A DNA stretch of 53,543 nt from Spirirestis rafaelensis WJT71-NPBG6. Lineage in GTDB: Bacteria; Cyanobacteriota; Cyanobacteriia; Cyanobacteriales; Nostocaceae. Numbering within the stretch: position 1 is the stretch's first letter; each line of letters begins with the position of its first letter. Below are positions 1-9,900 of this stretch, in pieces. The stretch lies in NCBI GenBank assembly GCA_019359015.1, contig JAHHID010000051.1, forward strand, positions 1 to 53,543, in the 5' to 3' direction. A program made the translations under genes and the position numbers. The notes under the pieces were generated by a model. That model saw only the letters and a program-made list of their open reading frames with translations, was not told the origin of the DNA and searched no databases.

Positions 1-59
1 TAACCAACTAACAATTCTTCTTTGCTTAAGTGGTTAGCGATCGCAATCTGTTTCGGCAT
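1..59 (-). CDS. N-terminus of a probable IS630-type transposase (partial)
   Basis: The first 19 codons of a minus-strand gene run off the left edge. They begin MPKQIAIANHLSKEELLVGY, which resembles the N-terminal lead-in to the helix-turn-helix of cyanobacterial IS630-family transposases (typically MPK-x-I-x-I-x-x-HLS-x-EEL). Nothing catalytic is visible because the DDE domain lies outside the window. The assignment rests on this short stretch only. No terminal inverted repeat was recognised between 60 and 191. Confidence 0.45.
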   Translation of the reverse strand, partial: MPKQIAIANHLSKEELLVG

Positions 60-400
60 AGTACTTGAATAGATACACTGCAACGATTCCACCTTTATTA
101 TAAGTAATTATCCGAACTTGATATTACTCAAATTATTTACTTTTAGAACTCAAATAAACTCGGCTTTCTCTTAACACATTAATATTGATTTTTGTCAATA
201 TCTGCTGAACCTTTTTTAGATGCGTTTGCCCTGAGATCTGCCTGTAACACATGGCAAAAAGATGAGAACGAGTACGTTCTCATCTGCGATATTCGATATC
301 TCCGTAAGTTTATAAAGGTGAAATTGTGGCGTGAAATCGATCTGATGATGCACAGTTCTGTTGCAATTTCTATTGCACGGTCAATTGAGATGGAAACACA
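60..400. other. gene-poor gap with no supported gene
   Basis: AT-rich sequence between the transposase start and the fragment at 401. One plus-strand ORF of 74 codons starts at a TTG (192-416), but it has no ribosome-binding site and no recognisable family, and it overlaps the coding-like minus-strand fragment at 401-553. Nothing else can be supported here. Confidence 0.5.
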
Positions 401-553
401 CTACTGCTGGAAATAGTCGCGCCAACTTTTGGGTAAGGCTTCAAGCTGAGCAGCGTGGTGAAGTAACTCTGGATTGTCTTCCTCACGAAGATAAAGTTGA
501 GTGATATCGGCAACCGTGATTGGGCTCTCGACGATTGCTATGTTCTCATAGCA
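401..553 (-). pseudogene. unidentified protein fragment downstream of the cupin gene
   Basis: Reading on in frame past the cupin TGA gives 50 sense codons (roughly IAIVESPITVADITQLYL, then a segment ending PKSWRDYFQQ) and a TAG at 401-403. The composition looks like real protein, with charged and hydrophobic residues in a natural pattern, but there is no start codon between the cupin stop and the segment. It may be the C-terminal tail of a gene whose front was lost when the cupin arrived, or of a longer ancestral cupin fusion. The family was not recognised. Confidence 0.3.
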
Positions 554-991
554 TCAGGCGGAGGGTAGGGTTCCGGGCGGACCCAGAATTTCGTCGCCAA
601 TCTCAGCGGAAATGCGTTCAACTAGCTCCATGTCCGATGATTCTGTCTCAGAGAGCGTCCCCACTGCTGCAATCAGCCGAGCAAAGGCACTGGGCGCAGC
701 AACGACCAACCCGCGAGCTGGCTGATCGCCGAGTACAGCGACGACGTGAGGTGTGCCAACCGGAATTAGGAAGCTTTCACCAGCGCTTAGCACAACCTTG
801 TTCTCACCTGCCCAGACCGTGAACTCCCCGGACAGCACATAGAGTTGTTCGGAATAGCGCGTGTGGCGATGGGGAGGAGTCTGTGAGCCAGGTGGGAAAT
901 AGCCTTCGATCAGATCGTACTGACCCCCGGTCGTGGTGTGATCGGCAACGATGGTGAGGCGAGAGCCAAAAAACCAGAGTGATTGTGACAT
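554..991 (-). CDS. small cupin-domain protein
   Basis: A 145-residue single-domain cupin. Cupin motif 1 is seen at residues 37-60: PPHRHTRYSEQLYVLSG supplies the two His and the Glu (H-x-H-x4-E) of the metal site, and motif 2 includes the PVGTPHVVAV segment with the third His. Such small cupins bind a divalent metal; substrates vary and none can be assigned here. It is the last gene of a minus-strand run with the FMN split-barrel protein (17 bp upstream) and GST, all divergent from a TetR gene, which suggests a stress or xenobiotic response. The C-terminal 40 residues after the barrel have no motif. Confidence 0.8.
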   Translation of the reverse strand: MSQSLWFFGSRLTIVADHTTTGGQYDLIEGYFPPGSQTPPHRHTRYSEQLYVLSGEFTVWAGENKVVLSAGESFLIPVGTPHVVAVLGDQPARGLVVAAPSAFARLIAAVGTLSETESSDMELVERISAEIGDEILGPPGTLPSA

Positions 992-1008
992 GAGATTGCT
1001 CCTAATAA

Positions 1009-1662
1009 TTAATGACTTGTGTTATCAGCAGTAATTGAAGAAGTGCGATGTACTAAAAGTACGTCCTGCGGATCGCCCAACTGCTGTTCTAACTCGGCAA
1101 TCCGAGCTTGCAGGGGAGCCATCATCGCTTCAACTTCTGTTTCTGAATAGCGGATGGGAATATGCTGAGGACAATTTTCGCTATCCTCTTCCACGTGGAA
1201 GAGGATAGCGCGTTCAATTGCGGCAGGATAATCTGGAACTTGTAGTCGTTCAATTAATGCTGGATTATCTTCAACATATTCGGCTGTTCCCCAAATCTTG
1301 ATGCGTTTGCGATGACGATAATCCATCAAGAACAAAAACGCTTTGTCGTTGCCAGACAGATTGCCCACCGTGATGTACTGCACATTTCCAGAAAAGTCAG
1401 CAAAGCCGAGGGTTTTCTCATCGAGCACCTTCAACAAACCGGAGGGTCCGCCCCGAAACTGGATATAGGGATAGCCATTAGAACTGACGGTTCCCAAGTA
1501 AAACCCATCAAGTTGAGCGATGAATTCCTCAATCTTTGGGGTGATAGCATCATTGCTAGGACCCTTCGCAATGTAGCGTTCATAGGTCTGCCGTGAACCC
1601 CGTTGTTCTTGTGCGGCTTGCACTTGGGGCGTAAAGGCAATTTCTCCAAATTTACGTGGCAT
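1009..1662 (-). CDS. pyridoxamine 5'-phosphate oxidase-like FMN split-barrel protein
   Basis: Flavin-binding split-barrel protein of about 217 residues, probably a flavin or F420-type oxidoreductase. The central segment GFYLGTVSSNGYPYIQFRGG followed by FLFLMDYRHRKRIKIWGTAEY is typical of the family. A predicted coiled tail (EAMMAPLQARIAELEQQL) follows the barrel. The ATG at 1662 is preferred over one 39 nt further upstream because TAAGGAGGG lies just before it and it puts the gene 10 nt after the GST stop; the longer version would overlap GST. Co-transcription with GST and the cupin is likely. Substrate unknown. Confidence 0.85.
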   Translation of the reverse strand: MPRKFGEIAFTPQVQAAQEQRGSRQTYERYIAKGPSNDAITPKIEEFIAQLDGFYLGTVSSNGYPYIQFRGGPSGLLKVLDEKTLGFADFSGNVQYITVGNLSGNDKAFLFLMDYRHRKRIKIWGTAEYVEDNPALIERLQVPDYPAAIERAILFHVEEDSENCPQHIPIRYSETEVEAMMAPLQARIAELEQQLGDPQDVLLVHRTSSITADNTSH

Positions 1663-1672
1663 GATGCCCTCC

Positions 1673-2290
1673 TTACGCTGCAACAGGCTCTGCAATGCCA
1701 ATCATGCCGACAAAACCAGGAAGATGTTTGACGCGATCAATCCAGGCAAGCACATTTGGATAATTGTCGAGGGAAATTTTGCCATCGGGGGCGAGGGCAA
1801 CGTAAGGGAAGACTGCCACATCGGCGATCGTAGGGCGTTCTAACGCCAGCCATTCCCGATCCGCTAGATGATCGTTCAGTTGAGTCAAGATGAACTCTGC
1901 TTTCTGATTTGCCTGTTCCAGGTTGATGCTGGTCGCTTTGAACAGGTAGTACAAACGTGCTGCTTCTGGACCTTGCCGAATTTCTCCCGCTGTGGTCGAT
2001 AGCCATCGAATCACGCGACTCATGGGTTCTGCCTCTCTTGGCAACCAGGATTCACCACCATATTGCCGAGCCAGGTAAACGAGAATCGCTTGAGCATCGG
2101 CTAGAACAGTATTTTCATCAACCAACACCGGCACCTGCCCAAACGAATTCAGTGCTAAAAACTCAGGCTGTTTGTGCGCCCCTGCCAACAAATCGACTTT
2201 AATCCACTCGTAGTCTAAGCCCAGCAACGAGAGCATTAATTTTGCTTTGTAGCTGTTGCCAGATAGTTCGTAACCGTAGAGCTTAATCAT
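1673..2290 (-). CDS. glutathione S-transferase family protein
   Basis: A 205-residue GST. The N-terminal thioredoxin-fold half (MIKLYGYELSGNSYKAKLML) carries the Ser of the GSH-activating SGNSYK segment and the GQVPVLVDENTVLADAQAIL cis-Pro and glutathione-binding region; the C-terminal half is all-helical and ends in the DNYPNVLAWIDRVKHLPGF motif common in bacterial GSTs. Probable role: conjugation or reduction of electrophiles in the cytoplasm. The start is supported by GGAGG about 9 nt upstream. It is the first gene of the GST-split-barrel-cupin run and divergent from the TetR gene 96 bp away, so it is the likely main target of that regulator. Confidence 0.9.
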   Translation of the reverse strand: MIKLYGYELSGNSYKAKLMLSLLGLDYEWIKVDLLAGAHKQPEFLALNSFGQVPVLVDENTVLADAQAILVYLARQYGGESWLPREAEPMSRVIRWLSTTAGEIRQGPEAARLYYLFKATSINLEQANQKAEFILTQLNDHLADREWLALERPTIADVAVFPYVALAPDGKISLDNYPNVLAWIDRVKHLPGFVGMIGIAEPVAA

Positions 2291-2310
2291 GGCTTAGTCC
2301 TCCAAATCAG

Positions 2311-2356
2311 ATAATACCGAATCAGATTTATTTTTGTACCGTTCGTTTGGTATAAT
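2311..2356. promoter_or_regulatory. divergent promoter/operator region between GST and TetR genes
   Basis: On the plus strand TATAAT at 2351-2356 fits a -10 box for the TetR gene. On the minus strand TATTAT (2316-2311) fits a -10 for GST. An imperfect palindrome TACC-N3-CG-N3-GGTA spans 2337-2352 and overlaps the TetR -10; a half site ATACCGAA lies at 2314-2321. This arrangement is typical of TetR autorepression with control of a divergent gene. The -35 boxes are weak and operator occupancy is inferred. Confidence 0.5.
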
Positions 2357-2386
2357 GTCAAGAGAAAACTTTAAACTTGCGCTCTT

Positions 2387-2977
2387 ATGCCTAAAGAAAC
2401 CTATATTCCCTATCTGCTGCGCCTGTTCCGGCAGTATGGTTACGATGGCGCAACCCTATCCAAGATTTCTGAAGCAACTGGATTAGGGAAAGCTAGCCTT
2501 TACCATCACTTCCCTGGCGGCAAGGATCAGATGGTTGAGGTGGTGCTGGATTATCTTGAGTGCTGGTTAGATCAAAATGTTGTGCAAACGCTCAACAGCC
2601 GAGGCGAACCCTTATCCCGATTGCAACATATGTGCGATCGCGTCAATGAAGTCTATGAAGGGGGAAAGCAACCTTGCTTATTTGCGATTTTGCTCTTGGG
2701 TTCCGCCCGCGATGTGTTTCATGACAGAGTGAAAGCCATTTATCGGGTCTGGATTGATGCGATCGCCACCATGTTAGTTGAGTCGGGTATGGATGAGAGA
2801 CTTGCCCAACAGCGTGCGGAAGACGCACTGACCGCGATTCAAGGCTCATTGATTGTATCTCAGGGATTGGATGACCCATCTGGGTTTCAGAGGGTGATGC
2901 AGCACCTACCAGAAGAACTCTGCAAAGGTACATTGCCGAATTCTCGACTTCATCCTCATTTACTCCTAAGGGATTAG
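2387..2977 (+). CDS. TetR/AcrR family transcriptional regulator
   Basis: A 196-residue TetR repressor. The N-terminal helix-turn-helix is clear (GATLSKISEATGLGKASLYHHF, about residues 21-42), with the SLYHHFPGGKDQM recognition segment. The C-terminal ligand domain is of the type that follows this HTH in LmrA/YxaF-like regulators; its inducer cannot be read from sequence. It is divergent from GST and shares the 96-bp control region with it. Its 3' end overlaps the 3' end of the convergent quinone reductase by 12 nt. Confidence 0.9.
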   Translation: MPKETYIPYLLRLFRQYGYDGATLSKISEATGLGKASLYHHFPGGKDQMVEVVLDYLECWLDQNVVQTLNSRGEPLSRLQHMCDRVNEVYEGGKQPCLFAILLLGSARDVFHDRVKAIYRVWIDAIATMLVESGMDERLAQQRAEDALTAIQGSLIVSQGLDDPSGFQRVMQHLPEELCKGTLPNSRLHPHLLLRD

Positions 2978-3937
2978 AACAATGGAGCCTGTTGTTTTAC
3001 GTGCTTGCAAATCGATATGAGCCTGTACCGCCTGACTCAGAGGATAGCGGTGATTTACCTCAATTTTAACTTTACCATTGTTGACCACATCGAACAATGT
3101 GTTGGCTGACTCCAGCAATTCTTGCCTGGTTGCCGTGTAATGGTGGAGTCCTGGATTCGTAACACTAAGCGACTTATCAATTAGGCTATGTAGGTCGAAC
3201 GGCGGCACTTTTCCGGAACTCCAGCCGAAAATTACCATCTGTCCTCTCACTTTCAGGCATTCAAGTGACTTGATAAAAGTAGCTTTGCCTACACCGTCGT
3301 AAACCACAGGTACGCCTTCACCGCCTGTAATCTCCCTGACCCGCTCAACGAAATCTTCCTGGGTGTAGACAATTGGGTAGTCGCAACCGTGCGCTTTGAC
3401 TAGCTCAGCCTTTGCTTCACTGCTTACGGTTCCAATAACAGTGGCACCTAAATGTTTCGCCCACTGGATGAGAATGAGTCCGACTCCGCCGGCTGCTGCG
3501 TGGACTAAGATGGTGTCGCCTGGTTTGATGGGATAGGTTCGACGCACAAGGTACTCTGCCGTCATGCCTTTTAGCATCATGGACGCCCCTTGCTCGTCAC
3601 TGATAGTTTCTGGCAGCTGCACTAATCGGTCAGCCGGGATGATTTGTTGACTGGCATAGGCACCAGTGACTAGTTGATGAGCTACGCGATCGCCGACTTT
3701 GACATCTGTTACGCCCTCGCCAACTGCCTCAACAACCCCGGCACCTTCGTGACCAAGGATAAAGGGAAATTGTTGGATCTTGAGATCGCCTTCGCGGAAA
3801 TAAATATCCGAGAAATTGACGCCCGCTGCCGTCTGACGCAGGCGCACTTGACCCGGACCTGGTTCAGTAATATCCACCTCCTCATAGCGCAGTACCTCTG
3901 GTCCACCGTATTCATGAATTTGTATCGCATGAATCAT
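2966..3937 (-). CDS. NADPH:quinone reductase-type zinc-independent MDR oxidoreductase
   Basis: A 323-residue medium-chain reductase of the quinone oxidoreductase (QOR/crotonase-free) type. The GroES-like N-terminal domain carries the GVNFSDIYFREG motif; the Rossmann half has the nucleotide-binding AAAGGVGLILIQWAKHLGA. Catalytic and structural zinc cysteines of alcohol dehydrogenases are absent, as expected for QOR. It probably reduces quinones or other electrophiles with NADPH. The start is supported by AGGAGAG about 8 nt upstream. It heads toward the TetR gene and belongs to the detoxification cluster, followed upstream by the SDR remnant and hydrolase on the same strand. Confidence 0.88.
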   Translation of the reverse strand: MIHAIQIHEYGGPEVLRYEEVDITEPGPGQVRLRQTAAGVNFSDIYFREGDLKIQQFPFILGHEGAGVVEAVGEGVTDVKVGDRVAHQLVTGAYASQQIIPADRLVQLPETISDEQGASMMLKGMTAEYLVRRTYPIKPGDTILVHAAAGGVGLILIQWAKHLGATVIGTVSSEAKAELVKAHGCDYPIVYTQEDFVERVREITGGEGVPVVYDGVGKATFIKSLECLKVRGQMVIFGWSSGKVPPFDLHSLIDKSLSVTNPGLHHYTATRQELLESANTLFDVVNNGKVKIEVNHRYPLSQAVQAHIDLQARKTTGSIVLIP

Positions 3938-3978
3938 TATCTTGCTCTCCTATGTTGATTGAGTTTTGTCCTGCAAAT

Positions 3979-4559
3979 TTACAACAGTGTAAAACCGCCA
4001 TCGACCACTAGCTCTTCGCCAAGAATGAACGAAGACTCCTCGATGGCAAAAAACAGAAGGATTTTTGCGATTTTCTCAGGTATGCCACGATGAAACCTTC
4101 GAGTGCAAACTTGCTGGCGCAATATAGCGAAAGCATCGGCAGCGTGAATACGCCACCTCCGGAACTTATATTGAGGATCAAACCGCCTTTGTTTTGCCGA
4201 AAATGTGGCAAAATCGCGCGCGTAACATCCATGACCCCAAAGACGTTGATGTTGAATTGCTCCGCTATCTTTTCGGGTGGTGTCGCCTCGAACAACCCGA
4301 AGAGTCCAAAGCCAGCATTATTGACTAAAGCGTCGATTCGCCCAAATAGAGCGATCGCAGCCTCGATTGCCGTAGCGATGCTCACGCGATCTTGAACGTC
4401 TAACCGCGTGACAAGCACGTTGGGGAGTTGGACAAGTTCTCGTTCTTCCTCCGGTCGCCGCATTGTAGCCACAACGTTCCAGCCTTCGTGGGCGAAAAAG
4501 CGCGCAGTGGTTTTGCCCAGTCCTGAGGAGGTTCCTGTAATGAAAATGGTTTTTGTCAT
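3979..4559 (-). pseudogene. chimeric, frame-broken short-chain dehydrogenase (SDR)
   Basis: The N-terminal part (about 155 codons from the ATG at 4559) is a normal SDR: TGTSSGLG cofactor motif at residues 8-15, NNAG, ISS and YCASKFALEGF with the catalytic Tyr and Lys. The frame then drifts into a short tail and stops at 4008. In another frame the downstream DNA encodes a clean SDR C-terminus (RGIPEKIAKILLFFAIEESS, then ILGEELVVDGG, ending at a TAA at 3979-3981). That tail is the FabG-like type with VDGG, unlike the partner expected for this N-terminus, so two neighbouring SDR genes seem to have been fused by a deletion, out of frame. The product lacks the substrate-binding C-terminal part and is probably inactive. 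Confidence 0.75.
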
Positions 4560-4623
4560 ATTTATCTCAAATACTTTTCTTTGACTACTCGCAGCTTAAA
4601 TGATTTGCAGCGACAAAGGACTT

Positions 4624-5529
4624 TCAAGCCTGCTTCAAATATTTCTCGAACCATCTCAAGGCAGTTGTACTTGCAATCTCGAAGCCCTCTCCCTGGAAGC
4701 CGTCAAAGTGTCCGCCCTTCAAAATTGTGAGAGACTTCGGCTCCATCGCACGCGCATGGACATCGGCGGTCAAGTCGGCAGGTGAAAGAAAGTCCTTCTC
4801 GCCCGTAATGAGGCATAGCGGGGTGGGAAAGATCGCCTCAAGGTGAGGAACCGGTTCGTAATAGAGACAGTGTTCAATCGATTCAAAGGAGATCCGATTC
4901 TCCCATCTTCCTTCACTCGCGCTCTTGACCGATTCAACCCAATTGAACGCATCGGGCGTCGCAAGGAAGCTGGGTTGACCGGGTGGGGCAACCAACGGGA
5001 GGTAGCTCACCTCTGAGGTTTGATACCGTTTTATCCGGTCAAGTGAAACTATCTTCGTGAGTTCTTCGAGTTCAAGTGGGGAGGCAACGCGGCGGGAGAT
5101 GAGAAACGCATTTACCGTAGGCATCTGTGCCACGATTGCTTTCACGCGCGGATCGAATGCGGCCAAATGCAGCGCATGACCGCCGCTATAAGAAAAGCCC
5201 CACAGACCTATGCGTTCAGGATCAACTTCGCTTTGTAGTTGGGTCCAGGTGATGGCATTGCGGAAGTCCTCATGCTGCTCGGCAGGGATCATTTGCCCAC
5301 GAGGCTCTCCCTCACTGGCACCAAGGTAGCGATAATCGAACAGCGAGACGACGAACCCGGCTTGAACGAAGAGCTCAGCAAACTGCGGCAGACCCATCTC
5401 TTTGGTCAAGCCAATTCCATGAGCCATGACAATGGCGGGAAAGCGATCGCCGGATGCGACTTGATCCGGAGTGTAAAAGGTGACGGAACACTTTAGTCCT
5501 TTACTTTCAAAACTGGTTCTTCTTTGCAT
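4624..5529 (-). CDS. alpha/beta hydrolase
   Basis: A 301-residue alpha/beta hydrolase. Visible landmarks are the oxyanion-region [10 protein letters not shown], the nucleophile elbow GFSYSGG (G-x-S-x-G), the acid region [12 protein letters not shown] and the catalytic His in [12 protein letters not shown]. The sequence resembles the dienelactone-hydrolase/acetyl-xylan-esterase-like or DltD-unrelated peptidase S15-like hydrolases often found beside SDR and GST genes. Substrate unknown. GAGAGGG lies about 10 nt before the ATG. It lies 64 bp upstream of the SDR remnant on the same strand. Confidence 0.85.
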   Translation of the reverse strand: MQRRTSFESKGLKCSVTFYTPDQVASGDRFPAIVMAHGIGLTKEMGLPQFAELFVQAGFVVSLFDYRYLGASEGEPRGQMIPAEQHEDFRNAITWTQLQSEVDPERIGLWGFSYSGGHALHLAAFDPRVKAIVAQMPTVNAFLISRRVASPLELEELTKIVSLDRIKRYQTSEVSYLPLVAPPGQPSFLATPDAFNWVESVKSASEGRWENRISFESIEHCLYYEPVPHLEAIFPTPLCLITGEKDFLSPADLTADVHARAMEPKSLTILKGGHFDGFQGEGFEIASTTALRWFEKYLKQA

Positions 5530-5575
5530 AGCTGCTTACCCTCTCTTTTTTAGTTGGGGTTAAAGACCAGGAACA

Positions 5576-6112
5576 TTAATGACTTGCAGTGACAATAGCT
5601 GCCATCAACTGCTCAATGTTCCAGGGACTGGTATATCGAATTCCATTAATAAACAAAGCTGGGGCAGCCGTTACTCCACTGTGTAATCCACTTTCTATAT
5701 CTTGATTAATACGCGCTATGTGTACTTGAGAGGATATATCTTGCAGAAATTGGGGAATATCGAGTCCTAGATTATTGGCATACTCCACAAGATAATCGTT
5801 TCCTAACGCTTGTTGATGGGTGAGCAAAATGTCGTGCATCTGCCAAAACTGACCTTGGGTGGCTGCCGCTTGGGCTGCTTCAGCTGCACGTTGAGCATAA
5901 GGATGTATTTGCAACTGTGGAAAGTGGCGAAATACAAAACACAAGTCATTGATCTGATGCTGGATTGCCTTGATTAATCGGTGAGCTTCGCCACAAGTGG
6001 GACACTGGTAGTCACCATATTGGACGAGTGTCACTGAAGTACTCACCAATCCCTGAATATGATCTTGTTCTGAAATCGGCACAAGCAACCGATTATAATC
6101 ACCGAGACTCAT
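5576..6112 (-). CDS. DsbA-family thioredoxin-fold protein
   Basis: A 178-residue protein with a DsbA/FrnE-like thioredoxin fold: YGDYQCPTCGEAHRLIK carries a CPTC active site, the helical insertion follows (HPYAQRAAEAAQAAATQGQF), and the cis-Pro strand is VTAAPALFINGIRY. No signal peptide is visible, so it is probably cytoplasmic, unlike classical DsbA. It may reduce or isomerise thiols, which fits the oxidative-stress flavour of the neighbouring genes. AAAGGTG before the ATG supports the start. Confidence 0.85.
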   Translation of the reverse strand: MSLGDYNRLLVPISEQDHIQGLVSTSVTLVQYGDYQCPTCGEAHRLIKAIQHQINDLCFVFRHFPQLQIHPYAQRAAEAAQAAATQGQFWQMHDILLTHQQALGNDYLVEYANNLGLDIPQFLQDISSQVHIARINQDIESGLHSGVTAAPALFINGIRYTSPWNIEQLMAAIVTASH

Positions 6113-6325
6113 TTGGCACCTTTAAGGAAAAGAGTGCAGCAGATAGAGACAGATGATTGCTATGAATGAAACTTTTTTCACAATTGGGTAAACCGATGTC
6201 GCTCTGTTATCTGTTGCATAATCTCAATTTAGAGGGTTCATTCGATTTTGTCGCTGAGAAAAATGTCAGGAGATAAGCTGACAAATTAGACAGCTAATAA
6301 ACTGACAAATTTGACAGGTATCACG

Positions 6326-6955
6326 CTACAAGCTAACAATGCCACGCCTTAACGCAACGATTACAGCCTGAGTGCGATCCTCCACACCCAGCTTACTTAA
6401 AATATGATTGATATGAAAATTGACAGTGCGTTCAGTAATATGTAAAGCTTTGCTAATAGCTTGGGTACTCTTGCCCGTTGTAATGAGTTGAAGCACCTCT
6501 AACTCGCGATCGCTTAATTCTGGACTCGCCATGCGCTCTAAAAGTTTGGCACCGACGCGGGGTGGAACGTGCTTCTGTCCTTTGTGAACGGCGCGAATCG
6601 CGTCCAGCAATTCTTCTGGCTCGGCATCCTTGAGTAAATATCCTTTGGCACCTGAGCGCAATCCTTGATAAATTTCTTCATCGCCGTCGTAGGTCGTCAA
6701 CACGATGATTCGAGCAGCAGGAAACTCGGCGCAGATGGCAGTAATGGCAGCGACGCCATCCATCAGGGGCATTCGCAAGTCCATTAAAGTCACATCTGGT
6801 TGCTGTTGACGGAAGACGGCGAGTGCCTCACGACCATTCCCAGCTTGTTCAACTACAAGAATATCTGGCGCTTCTTCCAGCATCGCAACCAAGCCCTGAC
6901 GCACAACAGGGTGATCGTCTACAACCAGAATACGAATGGTATTGGGTTGGCTCAT
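6326..6955 (-). CDS. NarL/FixJ-type response regulator
   Basis: A 209-residue two-domain regulator. The receiver has the acidic pair D13/D14, phospho-acceptor D59 in VTLMDLRMP, and the conserved Lys in GYLLKDAEPEEL. The C-terminal LuxR-type HTH runs from LSDRELEVLQLITTGKS to LSKLGVEDRTQAV (about 147-197). Its ATG overlaps the stop of the upstream histidine kinase by 4 nt, so the two are translationally coupled and should form a cognate pair; the kinase is of the HisKA_3 class that normally works with NarL-type regulators. Target genes are unknown. Confidence 0.95.
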   Translation of the reverse strand: MSQPNTIRILVVDDHPVVRQGLVAMLEEAPDILVVEQAGNGREALAVFRQQQPDVTLMDLRMPLMDGVAAITAICAEFPAARIIVLTTYDGDEEIYQGLRSGAKGYLLKDAEPEELLDAIRAVHKGQKHVPPRVGAKLLERMASPELSDRELEVLQLITTGKSTQAISKALHITERTVNFHINHILSKLGVEDRTQAVIVALRRGIVSL

Positions 6956-9900
6956 GATAGCTTTTCCTGATTCACGGACACTGCAATTTCTGTCCCTTGT
7001 CCAGGGGCACTCTGGATTTGGAGCTGTGCCCCAATGCGATCAGCCCGTTCTGACATCCCCAATAAACCAAAACCATTGTGACTAGAAGAACGATCGATGG
7101 AAAATCCCTGTCCATCGTCCTTGATTCTTAATATGCACTGCGTGGACTGATAGATTAGTTCAACGCGAATTTCAGTTGCATAAGCATACTTGAGCGCATT
7201 AGTCAATGCTTCTTGTCCAATCCTCAGCAGATTATTCTCCACCTCTGAAGGTAGCGGATAGGGGATACCGATGGCTTCGCACATAATTATCGTACCTGTA
7301 GATGATTCTAGCTGGGTTATTAGATGCTTGAAAGCGCTAAGCAGATCATTATTTTCCAATAAGTATGGACGGCGCAGCGCCTCTACAGAGCGGCGTGCCT
7401 CAGCCAGTCCAGTTCGAGCTAAGTTCTGTACTTGAGCCAGGTAAGCCAGAGCTTTTTCCGGATCTAACGTTATCTTGTTTGCAGCAGATCTAGCGTGAAT
7501 GATAATGCCGGTGAAGGACTGTGCCAGCGTATCGTGAATTTCGCGTGCCATACGGTTACGTTCATCCAAAATTGAGGCTTCTTCGGCTCGTTTACGTTCA
7601 CGCAGTGCAGCGTTTCGCTGTTCGCTAATGTCTGTGATTAGACCATAGAATCCTCTCACTTGAGCATTGCCATCGAAATCGGGGATCAAGGTAGCACTGA
7701 TATACTTTTTACCAAACGAAAAGAGAATTTCTGCTTCAATTGTTGTCGTTTGGCCTTCTAACGCTTGATTGATATACGGTTCAACAATTTGATAAGCCGC
7801 CTCACCCAGGAGTTCACGAACAGACTTGCCCAAAATCTCATCTCGACTACAGCTAAACCAGACTTCATAGGTGCGGTTGATAAATTGATAGCATCGATTG
7901 GCATCTACATAGCTGATTAGAGCAGGTAGAGCATCGGTAATCAGCCGTAATTCCTGTTCCCGATGGCGTAGTTCTGCTTCGCTTTGCTGTAAAGCCGCCG
8001 TTCGTTGGGCGATTTGTTGTTCTAAGGTGCGGTTGTAATCGGCTAGGAGTTGCTCGGCTTGTTTGCGTTCTGTAATGTCTTGAAAGGCTACAATCGCATA
8101 AGCCACATTGCCCTGTTCATCAAATACTGGAGTCCCCCACGCCTCAATTGGAATGGTTGCGTTATTTCGGTGAATTTCCATATCGTCAACTGTGGTGCGT
8201 TCGCCGCGCAACGCCCGGATGATTGGCAGTTCCTCAGTTGGATATTTTTGCTCCGTTCCCGCCAGATAAAATTGATAAACCTCTGCGAACTGCTCTGGTG
8301 TTACAGAAGGATCAATCCCTTTACCTACTAACTCAATTCTCCGTTGATTGGCGTAGTAGGGGCGACCCGCCGCATCTAATACTGCAATTGCCACTGGAAC
8401 CGCTTCTAGAAATTGAGCCATCTGACTTTCGCTAGCACGTAGCTTTGAGTAGAGTTTGGCATTTTCAATTGCAATGGCTGCTTGGGATGATAACAGATTC
8501 AAGACCTGCGATCGCTCTGGTGTAAACGCCCCAGTTATTAATTGATTTTCTAGATACAACACACCAACGAGCTTACTTTGATTTAATAGCGGTAAACAGA
8601 GAAGTGATTGAATTTGGTTCTGTTGAATGTAGGGATCATTGATAAAATTACCTTCACGAGTTGCATCACTTAAAATGACAGACTCATGCGTTCGGATTAC
8701 ATATTGAATAATTGATTCAGATAAGCGACCTGTTGTTGGAAGCGATTGCAGCACGCGTGTAGCACCAACATTTTCACCATCATTTAGTTCACAAGCAGCT
8801 TCGATCGCCCATTCTCCTGAGTTTTCTAAAATCAAGCGTCCGGTTTGTGCGCCAGCATTCTCAATTAGAATCTGCATCAACGAACAGAGTAACTGCTCTA
8901 GTTCAATTTCACTGGAAATGGCTTGAGAGGCTTTCAATACCGCCGCTAGATCAAAAGAGTTGTCTGAGCGACTCAAGGTGGTTCCAGAAGTAGTCCGGAT
9001 TGGCGTGTCAGCGCTGTCCAACGATTGAGGAAAGAACTGTGGATAGCGATTTTCTAAATCCTTAACCTTTGCAATCGCTCCCCAACGCTCATAGCAGTAG
9101 TGAGCTTCTTTCATATAGGTTTGGGCAATTTTTTCCCGACCCCGCACCAGATAATGTTTGGCAGCTAATTCGTAGGCTAAGGCTTCTTCTTGAATGTACT
9201 CATTGTCTCTAGCACCAAGAATTGCTTGTTCGTAGAACTCTTCTGCGTCAAACAACCGCCCTAAAACTCGCGCTTTCTCTGCCTCAACTAGATAATATTT
9301 ATGCAAATAATTCATCGGAGCATACTGTGCCCAGTGTTTCATTTCTTTTTGATGAGCCGCAACTTTTTTGAGAGTTTCTGGCTGTGCTTGAGCACAGCTT
9401 TCAGGATATATTGCGAGTCTAGTTAAAGAATCATAGAAATAGTACAAAACCTTAGCAAAGGTAGCAGTCATCTGGAGCAAATAATTTTCTGCTATATCTG
9501 AGTTCTGAATTGCCTGATTATACTCATAAAATAAATAGCATAGGAAAAGCTTATTTAAATGTACATTGAAGATTGCAAATCCATCATTTGCTATTTCATG
9601 CTGTGGCAGTTTGCTTTCCTCATTGTATGCTTCTCCAATTAGACGGAATGGATTAACTGAGCGTCCGATTAAATTCAAGATAGACTGCTGATATACCTGA
9701 TTCCAGGTAAGTGCTACTTCTTGTTTAATTTGACGGATTGCTTCACCATGCTTCGTCATCTTACGTTCAAGTTCCACGAGTTCTTTCCCGACAGCAAAGG
9801 AGTGAAAGCAATAACAATGAGCACAATAGGCAGCAAACTCTAAATCTCCTGTTTCAAGCCCACTTTGATAGCCTTCTAGGAATTGCTGCAATGTTTCCCT

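Noticed and set aside
192-416. A 74-codon plus-strand ORF starting at TTG
   Set aside because: No ribosome-binding site, unusual composition, no known family, and it overlaps a protein-like minus-strand fragment.
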